A stretch of DNA of 64,000 nt, taken from assembly GCA_964019695.1 (NCBI GenBank), contig OZ026526.1, positions 12,235,754 to 12,299,753 of the forward strand, in the 5' to 3' direction. A model generated the notes under the pieces. That model saw only the letters and a program-made list of their open reading frames with translations. It was not told the origin of the DNA and did not search any database. This document shows positions 46,336 through 58,300 of this stretch, piece after piece. Each line of letters starts with the position of its first letter. Within the stretch, counting starts at the first letter, position 1. The stretch comes from Loripinus fragilis (taxonomy: Eukaryota > Mollusca > Bivalvia > Lucinida > Lucinidae). A program made the translations under genes and the position numbers.

Positions 46336-49300
46336 CAAACTTATCAACAAAAACAGTACCATACAATATTATTTCACTGTCACTATAATATTGGGTTCTT
46401 GCCAAGGTGACAAGCGAATGGGGCTCAAATACTTGCAAGCGAGACTGGAATGCATTTATTATCACATGTATATAGATAATCCCTAAAACACATAAAAAGA
46501 AACAAGACAATAAAACAAACCACATATAAAATTAAGAAAAAAAAGTTTACTTCAAGTTTCGAACCCACTTTCTCTTCGTTACTCTTCAAAAAGGTGTCTC
46601 TGTAATTAACATGTAGGTGCGCCTTGCCGACTGAGCCACGCAGTCATATTAAACTCCAATGTGATTTAAGCATTTTTGTTATATGGTAAGTGTGCATCAA
46701 ACCCCGTGTTCCCTTATTTTCAATAGTTCAGTCCACAGGTAACGGTATCGTTAGGCCAATATATTGTGCATGAACAGTAGAGCATTTTTATAAAACAGTC
46801 AGGCACTGGAAGGAAAACCTTCCAACAGATTTGGATGGAAATTCCTTCCAATCTAACAGTCTCTCAATTTTAGTTCTATTTCTAGAAATAGAAACATTTC
46901 TTCTCATAAATAAGCCAAAGCATCTGTTCGTGATTACCTGGATTTCCATCTAGATTTATTTATAGTGACAAACTAATGTAATATTGCGTGGCTTGAGAAA
47001 AGTCATCACAAGTTTGCAAACTTTCTCTAATACCAGTGACAAGAAAAGATTGATAAATGATCTTAATTAACTGTTACCTGTATTGCAATAAGGTTTACCA
47101 AGTAGAAACATGATTTTTCTGCTTCGTTATGTAATGAAAACATACTAATTACATCATTAACCCTGTGATCGGCTGTCTGATCGGATGCTAAATTTGCAAT
47201 GAAAAGGATGTTTTGGAAGGGTTTTCCATCCAAAACTTGTCATTAAGATGGATGGTAAAACCTTCCAATTGTCAGTGAAAAAACTAATTGGAAGGAAAAT
47301 CCATCCATAGTGAAAATGTTAAGTTGGAAGACTATTCCTTCCAAATAGGCATACTTTTGGCATGGAAGGTTTTCCTTCCAGTGCCTGACTGTAAAAGGAG
47401 GGGAGGTTGGCTTGACTTGTTTTGTTTTGCTAGTACAAAGTATCTGTGATATACAGAGTTATAAAGCATAATACTATTACCTGTCTGTTCTAACCTATCA
47501 AGACTCCATACCAAATCCAGCCAGGAATCTATGAATTGAACATAGAGGGGAGAGAACTCAGCGGGATACCAAACAAGGTTGTCTTCCAGAATACGTCAAC
47601 CATAGTGTTTGATGCCAAAGCAGCCTCGGTGTTTATACAGTTCAACAGGCCATTCTATAGACAGGGACAAACAGGTGATGTTTGACTGTTTGTTTGTTTG
47701 ATTTGATTCTTTACGTCCCATCAACAATCTTTCAGTTATGTAGGGACTGGTCTTCCCGGGTTAGCTAGGATTAATGTGTCTTGCTCAAGGACACAACACA
47801 GTGATGCCGGTGAGGCTCGAACCTGCGGCCCCTCGGTCTCGAGTCAAGCACTCTTCCACTGAGCCTCTGCGCTTCCTAATGTTTGACTGTGATTCCAATA
47901 TTTTGTTAAGTAAAAAGTGGACTTTATTATTAATTTACTGACATTAAAATGAATAAGATACAAGATTACAAAATACAAGCTATAAAATACACAATATAGG
48001 AAGCCTTAAAAAAATTCTGCATGCTTTATTGGTTAATTTCTTTTTTCAAACAACAACAATATTGAACACATTTACGCAAGACAGAGCAGAATGTAAAATG
48101 TTGATACATATAATTGAGCTGTGGCATGGGATTTCCAACAATGTGGTATGTGCAACCAGCAAAGTCTCAGATCAGCCTGCGCATAGGCGCAGTCTGATCA
48201 GAGCCTTTGCTAGTCGCTTGAATATTCTATGAGTGTTAAGCTACTGACTGAACATCGTTTGGAGTTTCTAAGCTTAACAGGAGGTTGCACAGGCTAGTCT
48301 GGTGTCTATCAATGTCAAAATACCACATTGTTGGAAATCACGTGTCGCGGCTCATTAACTGTATAGAAAGAATATTCCATTGTTTTTCCATGATATGTAA
48401 AATCTATCATGAAGGCTTAATAATTGGCTGACTAAGCATAAACAACGAGTCCGCCCGTTGTTTCGACAAAGACGATACCTCACCAGTGAAAATTTGATCA
48501 CTCCTCTAGATACTTAAGGCCAGAATTTTTTTATTAGTTGATTTACAAACCCTCCTCCTGTAATTTTCTGGAAAGTAGAAAAAAAAAATTATTTCAAAAA
48601 TTATTTTTTATTTTATCCGCTGACTCTTAATATTATTCATTTAGTTGAAAAAAATAATATATTTTTGAGGCTCTGTCTGTGTATTTTTGAGAGTGACACT
48701 CTTAAAAGTGATTGTCCTGTCCAGATTTTTAGGAAAAATGATGATATATATAAAGATTTAATACAGACTGTTGGTTTACCTCACTAGTTTTACTGTTTTT
48801 TTTCTGGAGATGTTAAAAAAAAAAAAAAAAAAAAAAAAATTGCTCTGAAAAAAAAAAAAAAGCTCTGAAAATGACCAGTTAAGTTAACTGGTCATTTTCA
48901 GAGCTTTTTTATTTATTTTTTTATCGTCCCCTCGACCCTAAATCAGAAAAGAAATTCCCGTAAATCAACTAATCAAAAAATTCTGGCCTAAACTATCTGT
49001 CTTAAACTCACGGCAAGCAAAAGCCACAGCGTTTCGATTTTCTTATTGAATGCAATCTGAATGACGGAACTTAATTGTCAATTTCATTGTTCACATAATT
49101 AAAATATTGAATTTTCGGCATAAATAAGCATTTAAGCAGATGGTGCGTTTCTAAAGTCCTTCAGTATATATTGTGGTTCCATGATATGAAAAAGGCTTGG
49201 CTAAATACGAATAGACAACAAATCCACCAAGACTTGTTGTCATGCCTGAGTGACAAATTTTCATGTCATGGAAACACAATGCATATATATTCCGTTTAGT

Positions 49301-52300
49301 ATTTCCAAGAAAATAGAGACAGAAAAATGGAAGAAAATGCAACAAAGAAAACATTACTAGTGTAGTTTTACACAGGCAGACAGAAAATCAGGGGCGGACT
49401 TAAATTAGCTGTTATCTTTACTACTTCCACTCCGAACAGGCAGAACAGAAATGAAGTGCGCTGGAATATCTGTGCTGACGTACGCTGGAGTGCTCCATCT
49501 TCCGAGGTGGTGTAGACAAAACAGTCACGTGACCTAGCTGTTCCAAAACAAGATGGCATAGCACTGCCTGCATGTGCGGAAATACTTGTATCGCTTGATT
49601 TATTCCTGAGTACTCCAAAGTGTGCAGTTTTACTTGTTTTAGGTGGCTGTTCTGGCGTACCCCGAGTACTCTAAAATTGCTAAATCAAGTCTGCCCATAT
49701 CATCACTCTATAGTGAAATATGTCAGTGCTCAAAATACATAAGCTGTTGCAAAAAGTAGTTCCAGCAAACATCATATCTCACTAGTGAAATATTTCACTC
49801 CTTATGATACTAAAACTATTTCACTGCAAAACGATAGGAAAATCATGTAAGGTATATAATAAAATGTGTTTCCATGATGAAGAATCTGTCACTCAGGCTT
49901 GTCTTAATGCACATAAACAACGTGTATTCAGCCAAGTCAAGTGATATATTTTCATATCATGGACAGACAATGTATTTATTATTCTATTTAGGCCAGAATT
50001 TTTTAATAGTTGATTTATGGGATTTTTTTTCAGATTTAGGGTCGGGGGACCGAAAAAAAAAGAAGTTCTGAAAATGACCAGTTCAACGGTCAGTTTCAGA
50101 GTATTTTTTATTTTCATTTTCTGAACTTTTTTTATCTTCTTCATTTTCAGAGTTTCTTTTTTTTTTTTTTTTTTTTTTTAATATCTCCAGAACAAACCGT
50201 TAAAACTAGTTAAGTAAACCAACAGTCTGTATTAAATCTTTAAATATTTCATAATTATCCTGCATAGTACAATCACTTTCAGGGCTCGAAATTTTTTTTG
50301 GACCTACTCGTCCTGTGGGGCAAGTGGTCTAAATTTTTCACTCGTCCTTACTCCAGTTGAACTCGTCCTTAAGTCTGGTATTTTAAAAGAGACAAAACAC
50401 ATAATTCAATAACTTATTTACAATTAGTTTTAGGTGACATGTGACATCAACTGACTAGTAATATATGTCAAAACAAGTGCTATTATATAGTTTGAGGGAT
50501 CCTGCGGTATAGGGATCCTACTATATAGTTAATTTTCTTAAATTAAAAGCTGGATACATCATTCAAGACATTTTTTTAAAAAAAAATTCCAACAAGAATA
50601 TAACTCTTAACTAAAGATATAATGGATGAACCTATTTTATATTGTCACACATGTGATATTGCACGGATTCATCAAAAAAAATTCAAATGTCATCCTAATC
50701 TAGGAAAACCTTAAATCACGATTTATAGATATGAAAAATATATCAAATATAAAAATAGAAAATAATCATATAATTTGTCGAATTAATAACACCAAATCGT
50801 GTTATCCTTAGGCTAATGTGACAGGGTGTCTTTTTAATCAGTTGGTTTATTGCTAGTCCGAGTTTTCTCTGACGTTTTAGTGGCTTTTCTTTATTTTGAT
50901 ATTTGCCACTAGTGGCAAATATCAAAATATGGAAAAGCCACTTAAACATCAGAGAAGACTCGGATTAGTTTATTGCATGGCTATTTTTACCATCAAAACA
51001 AGTGAAGATATTTACTGTTATTTATTATATAATGCCTATTCCATGTAATAATATGGTAAATTCCATTGAAAACGCCAATATCAGGGTATCCTGCGGTATC
51101 CTGTGGTAGCCTGCTGTATCCTGCGGTAATCAGACTGACCCCCGTTTTTGTATACAGAGATAAAATCCGGAACGTCGGCTTGATACTTTCAAAACCCTTA
51201 GGCCGAATTGATTATCCAATGTGTACCGGTATTTAGTTCAAAGATCAACCAGATTTTACCGGGTTGCATTTACTGCTGACTAGTGTTAACATCCAGTCAC
51301 ATTTTAGTGACATTTAAATCCTACCGAACGATCTTTCTTCACTGTGTTTGCGTTGCTTTTGCAGGCTGTAAAACATGCCAGTTAGTTCTCTTTTTTTCCT
51401 CAAAAATAATTACAAAACCAAAAAGATCTACTCGTCCTGTCGGGCTAGCAAATGGCAATTTCCACTCGCCCTTACCGAACTTCCACTCGTAAATACGAGC
51501 GGACGTGTACAATTTTCGAGCCCTGACTTTTATAACAGTGTCACCCTCAAAAATACACAAACAGAACCTCAAAAATATTTTTTTTTCAACAAACAAATAA
51601 TATTTAGAGTCGGCAGATAAAAAAAAAATAGAAATTTTTTTTTTTCTACTTTCTGGAAAACTACAGTTGGAGGGTTTGTAAATCAACTAATAAAAAATTC
51701 TGGCCTTAATGTTTCAAAGAAAAAAAGAGCCAGAAAAAGACAAGAAAGGGCAACAAATTACTTTACATAGTTGTACACAGGCAGACAGAATATCATATCA
51801 TCATTCTAAAGTAAAAGATTAATTGTCCCTGCTCAAGATACTTAAGCTATAACAAATAAGTAGTTCAAGCAAAAATCATATTTCACTAGTGAAAATTTCA
51901 CGTCTCAAGATACTAAAACTCCCGGGGGGGGTACTCTCAATTTTTCTGCATACGTATGCTCGGGCCCAGCATCTACCTTTCACCCCCAAAAAATATCAGG
52001 AATTTCAAGCACCCCAAAAAATATTTGAAATTTTAGCAACCCAAAAAATATCCCAATTCTATACAATGACCTTAAGAAAAGACCCTAAAATACATAGAAA
52101 CAACCCCAAAATATGGTCCAATTTTGTGGTGACCCCCAAAAAATATCCACAAAATCTTCATACCCCAAAAAATATTTATTTTTCTGAAAACCCAAAAAAA
52201 TATTGAAATTCAAAATTTTGGACCCAAAAAAATGACCCGAGCCTACGTATGTATGAAAATATCAGAGTACCCCCGGGCTAAAACTATACTTCACAGTACA

Positions 52301-55300
52301 ACAATAGGAAATTCAAGACATGTATATATTAGTACGATATAATAGGGAACATACATTGTATAGTCTAGTTAACTCTGATAAAGGCCATTTTCAGTTTAAT
52401 GCTGTGTTTTTTTCTCTACATTTTATTATCAATTTTTCTGTCATGGGAATGCTTACAATATCGCACTATTTTATTTTTATAATTAGGCACTATTTACTCT
52501 TTAGTCTTAATTCAAAATTTAGGCATTAATTCACTTAACCCTTAAAGCGCCAAGAAAAAATGCATCTGAAAATGTTGTCTGCTGAAGTCGTCTGCTCCAA
52601 AAAAAATACCTTACATTACTGACGAATTTAGTATAGAAGCAAACAGTGTGAACCCAGAACAGACTGCTCCTATAGGAGCAGTCTGATCTGGGTCCACACT
52701 GTTTGCCATAGAGGCGTCTTAAACATTTCAGCAGACGAGAAAAGCAGACAACTTTTGTTGCAATGGACGCAATAAGGCTTAATCTACTAATCTATTCTTT
52801 CTTCAGTTCGTTTCAGAGTAATTACGACATGGCCTGATATGACTCCAGGAAACTCAGGACTAACGATATTTGCTTATGTAAGTGTCAATGCATTAACCCA
52901 TATAAGTCTAGCGTCTTTCTTGTGGTAGATAGGTGAACCGTGCTGACCTAGATCTGACGCAGAAGAACACGGCATCTGACCAGGCTTTCCACTGTTTGAT
53001 TACATAATGTTCTATTAAAATCTGAATTTAGTTGAGAAACACCAATAACTATTAAAGCAAGGAAGAAGGCAAAGATCAGGTTCGATACATTGTATAATCT
53101 TGTCAACTCTGAAAAAAGGCTATTTTTAGTTTAATGCTGTGCTTTTTTTTTTCTCTACATTTTATTATCAATTTTTCTGTCATAGGAATGCTTACAATAT
53201 CACCACACTGGTAAATGTATAAGTCGATTTGGTGGTATTTACGCGTATTGGCGGTACTTCATAGACCGGAAGTGGTAGATATTGGTGTTAATACTATATA
53301 GAAAAACATGCCATATGCCTAAAGGACTATAGAATTAGATCATTTTTAAGTATTCTGCATGCATATTGCGATTTATGTAAGAATTTAGGAATAGATTCGA
53401 GTACCGATCATCGGTACTTGAATCTATTCCTAAATGCTTACATAAATCGCCATGCACATACTGAATACTTACAGATGATCTAATTCTTTAGTCCTTTAGG
53501 CATATGGCATGTTTTTCTATATAGTATTAACACCAATATCTACCACTTCCGGTCTATGAAGTACCGCCAATACGCGTAAATACCACCAAATCGACGTATA
53601 CATTCACCAGTGTGATCACACTATTTTATTTTTATAATCAAGTATTATTTACTGGAGTGTTTAAACATGTTTGTCACCTCTATATATGCCTCGTGCGCAG
53701 GGACCGCGGCACACCGTCACAATAACTGAAAAATGATGATGTTTGTCACCTCCAACCTCACCCTTATCTCTAATGTAGATCAAAGTAAGTAAGGATGCAA
53801 AGATCAGGAATCAATACAATCAAGTACCACACCTGACCCAGGATACCAATGGGAAAGTAACAAACTCACAGTTAGACACCACAAACGAGAGCCAAGAGGT
53901 CAGCCCTTTCCCAGCAGGTGACCACAAAGCACATATAAACAGACGCACACAAAGACATAGCAAACACATGACAGAAAAAAACCCATAAAAGATCCACAAA
54001 AGAAGTACCGCCTTTGAACGGTCAGTAAAATATTTTACAGGAGGGCTTAAACTGGTTTAACTGCGCCAACCTCACCCTTAATTCAGATCTGGATTAAGAC
54101 ACATAGATATTTGGTTTGCATGAAAGACCCCTAACTTATCAATGCATCATCTCCTAAAACATATAAATCAAGATATAACAAGGAGATAAAGCAAAGATAA
54201 GGACTCAACAGTAAATCAAACTGAATACCGGAGCAAAAGAAATCCAACAGGTAAACCCCGGTGGGCCCGACAAACAGCCAAAGCATCAGGCCCCTACCAT
54301 CTCATCTATAGATAAGTCTTTAAGTCGGAACCATCATAGAGTCTGAAGTCCGGACCACTGGGTGCATTTAAAGAGGAAAGACAAATAGATGTTGGGTTGG
54401 TCTTTGTTTCATCTCCTTTTTATATCCCAATTTGTATTACCTAGAAGATGATACATCGAAAAGTTAGGGATCTTTCATGTAAACCAAACATCTATTTGTC
54501 TTGATCCACATTAGAAAGAAGGGTGAGGTTGGCGCTGTCAAACATGTTTAAACACTCCAGTAAATATTTTACTGACTTTTCCAAGGCAAGGCTTCTTTCA
54601 TGGATTCTTTTTGTTATTGGTGTTTGTCTGTCATACTGCCTTGTCTGTTTCTTGCACCCTTGTAGACACCTGCTGGGAAAGGGCTGACCTCTTGGCTCTC
54701 TTGTATGTGATGTTTTCTTTTGTTTTTGTCACTTTCCCATATAATATGGTGTCCTAGATCAGGTGTGATGTTTGATCATGTGCTAGAGTGCTTGACTTTG
54801 AGACCGAGGGGTTCGGGGTTCCAGCTATTCATCTGAAATATGTTCCATTGTTTACTACATTTTTGAACATCTTAAAGTTTTGGGTTTCTTGGAATATTTT
54901 TCAAAGTTTAAGTTGTTACGTCAAATTTCTTGCTAAATTATGAAAGGACTTTAATGCAAGCATATAGTAGATAACATAACTTTTTATTGTATATGGGCCG
55001 CAACGCGAGAAAACCTGTCTTCGGGGGTTTGCGAACAACACAGGTGCAGACCAGCCTGCGCATCTGCGCAGTCTGATCAGCGCCTTTGTTATTCGCTTTA
55101 TGTAATATGTTCTTAAAAGGGTATCCTTTTGAAGCAAAGACTGTACCAAAGAACTGAAACAAGAGTGTGCATATTTCCTGGGCCAGACTAGCTAGTTTCT
55201 GCCATTTAGGTTTCACCAGTGACCCTCTAATAGTTTCAAAGTTCCACAATGAAACCCATGATCCCCAAGGACAAGAAAATAAAATCTACACTATTTTAAA

Positions 55301-58300
55301 CTTGCTTCAGATGAATTTTCAATTTTCTAGCTAGTCTCTGTAGTGAGGAGACTGGTTTGAAACTCGCTTTGTCGGACACCGGTAAGACAGGTTTTCTCGC
55401 GATGAGGCCCATATTAAACTTTTTCTTTTTTGTGACAGGATCCAACGGGATATCCAGTGAGAAGGTGGATTGGAGAACAAGCAAACAGTTTGGGGGTCCT
55501 GACTGAAAGTATGATATTGTCTGATAAACCGAACTTTGGCACTTGGACACTTGAAGTGAATGCTTTTGTAAGTAAAATTATAGTGACATCATTGTACAAC
55601 CCGCAGGTGTGCACTTTAATCACTGTGTGAGTCCGTCTGTTGCTATTAGCAGTTAGTGAAAATGCTCATAACTCTTATTTTTATCAAAATTTAAATACAT
55701 ATGCATGTTAACATTGTCTAACCACTGACATGCGTAACAACCTTTTTGATGGACGAGGCTTTGCTGAGCATCAGTCCAGTCAGTTGTGGTCAGTTAGTGA
55801 AAACGCTCATAGCTATTGAACCACATGGTATTCTTAGATCAAATTAAGCATACATATTTGTTTTAACATTGTCCAGCCACTGGTATGCAAACCGATGACA
55901 AGGCTTAGCATATCAAATTTTGCATACTTAGGCCAGAATTTTTTTATTAGTTGATTTACGGGAAATTTTTTTCAGATCTAGGGTCGTGGGGACAAAAAAA
56001 ATAAATAAAGTAGCTCTGAAAATGACCAGTTGACTGGTCATTTTCAGAGCTTTTTTTTTTTTTCTTTAGAGCTTTTTTTTTTTATTTTTTTTTTTAATAT
56101 CTCCAGAAAAAAAACAGTAAAACTAGTAAGGTAAACCAACAGTCTGTATTAAATATTTAAAAATTCACCATTTTCCTAAAAATCTGGACACTTTTAACAG
56201 TGGCACTCTCAAAAATACACAGACAGAACCTCAAAAATAAATCATTTTTTTCAACAAAACAAATGATACTTTTAGTCCGCGGATAAAATAAAAAAATAAT
56301 TTTAAAAATTAAATTTTATTTTATTTCTACTTTCCGGAAAATTACAGTAGGAGGGTTTGTAAATCAACTAATAAAAAAAATTCTGGCCTTATACATTTTA
56401 ACGTTGTCTAGACACTGGTAAGTACTGGTATGCAAAATGTTTTCTGATGTTTACATATTAGCATTATTTGGAATGTAAAAATCTGCTGAAGCTTTACTGA
56501 ACTTTATCGGTGTCCATGCTGTTAGTAATCCTCAAACAATCATGATACACCAAATCACACTGGTAAATGTATACGTCGGTTTGATGGTATTTACGCGTAT
56601 TGCAGGTACTTCATAGACCGGAAGTGGTAGATATTGGTGTTAATACTATATAGAAAAAGATGCCATATGCCTAAAGGACTATTCACCATATCTACATTAA
56701 TTGCTGGTTACCGGTTTACAGGTGGTCAGTAATGGATGAACAGGTAACCAGTACCCCCCGCCAATACCTGGAAATGGGGGGGGGTGGGGGGGGTTGTGGT
56801 TACCTGTATTTACATTACTGACCACCTGTAGACTGGGAACCAGCAATAAATGTAGATATGGTGAATAGAATTAGATCATTTTTAAGTATTCGGCATGCAC
56901 ATGGCCATTTATGTAAGCATTTAGGAATAGATTCGAGTACCTCGAATCTATTCCTAAATGCTTACATAAATCGCCATGCACATACTGAATACTTAAAATG
57001 ATCTAATTCTATAGTCCTTTAGGTATATGGCATGTTTTTCTATATAGTATTAGCACAAATATCTACCACTTCCGGTCTATGAAGTACCGGCAATACGCAT
57101 AAATTCCACCAAATCGACATATACATTTACCAGTGTGATCATGATACACCAAATGAGCCGTGACGTGAGATTCCAACAATGGTATGTGCGACCATCAAAG
57201 ACTCAGAGTATGCGCAGGCAGATCAGAAACTTTGCTAGTCACTTGAATATTCTATGACTCTTAGCTACTTACTGAACACCATTTGGAGTTTCTATAGCTC
57301 AAAGGGGGTCGGACAAGCTTGTCTGAGTCTACACTTGTCAAAATGCAACATTGTTGGAAATCACATGTCACGGCTCAAATATTTTTCTAACCAGCCAAAT
57401 AACTAAACTGTGACTGCATCCTGAGAAGACTCAGATCAGCTTAGGCTTCACCCCAGTCTGATCAGAATCTTGGCTGTCCTCACAAAGATGCTTTGGTCTA
57501 TATGACGAAGGGACTATTCAAATATGGGCCTTGTCGCAAGAAAAACCTGTCTTCGGGGTTTCCGACAAAGCAAGACTCAAACCAGTCTCCTCAGCTACAG
57601 AGACTAGCTAGTAAATTGAAATTTAGCGTGAAGCAAGTTTATAAATAGAACTTTCCAAACAGTGAATAACAAAGGGGCTGATCAGTCTGCGCGGATGCGC
57701 AGGCTGGTTTGCTCCTGTGTTGTTCACAAACCCCCGAAGACAGATTTTGTCGCGATGAGGCCCATATGATACATTATAAACTACCTTTGAAAATATAGGA
57801 TCATTGTCAAAAGTCACAGATATGTCATCTTCTGACAATAAAGGACATTGAAATAGACTCGAAACACTCCAAAAACCCACTCAACTCTATGTTTTAGTAT
57901 ATGCCTAACAATAATCTCACCTGCAACGAACATCATATAAAACAAAGAAATATCTACAACTCAGTCTCCACCTTAAATGTACATTAGACCAATTAGAAGC
58001 TTCAAGACATACAATATTTGATCTAATACGTACACTTTGCACATTACTTTTTTTCAAAAATTGTGTTCCCTCTTTTCTTTTTTTTACTTAATGTTTTTCA
58101 AACCTTTAATGTTTTTCTTGGCATTCTGCAGGGCTCCAAGTCCATGTGACAAGGGGCTATATAAATGATGATTTACAGACTACCTTTGAAAATGTAGGAT
58201 GAGTGTCCAGAGTCACAGATATGTCATCTTCTGACCCTAAAAGACTTTGAACAAGAGTCCAAAACACTCCAAAAACCACCTCACTCTATTGCTTTCTGTT

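Larger units (their letters stand above)
39781..47502 (+). other. Intron 2 (7.7 kb), largely mobile elements
   Basis: Holds the 2.6-kb CTTCGGACA element, SINE A copy 2, GGATCCAG elements, a five-unit tandem array, tRNA-like remnants and a 0.6-kb hairpin, all listed separately. No extra exon recognised between exons 2 and 3. Confidence 0.7.
47675..52806 (+). other. Intron 3 (5.1 kb) with nested elements and an internal duplication
   Basis: Contains SINE A copy 3, MITEs at 48115, 48518, 49391, 49991 (itself interrupted), 51921 and 52535. Segments 49330-49850 and 51740-52320 are diverged copies of one another and act as empty sites for two of these insertions. Confidence 0.65.
52878..55438 (+). 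other. Intron 4
   Basis: Contains the CACACTGG hairpin (53204-53614), an inverted-repeat element (53647-54570), a SINE A head fragment (54782-54826) and a GGGCC..CGCGAGAAAACC MITE (54991-55414). 53085-53203 plus 53615-53665 duplicates 52350-52500. Confidence 0.7.

Noticed and set aside
58132..58149. A second functional exon 6
   Set aside because: It has an acceptor and the first three codons, but a TGA follows after two more codons and no donor is seen.
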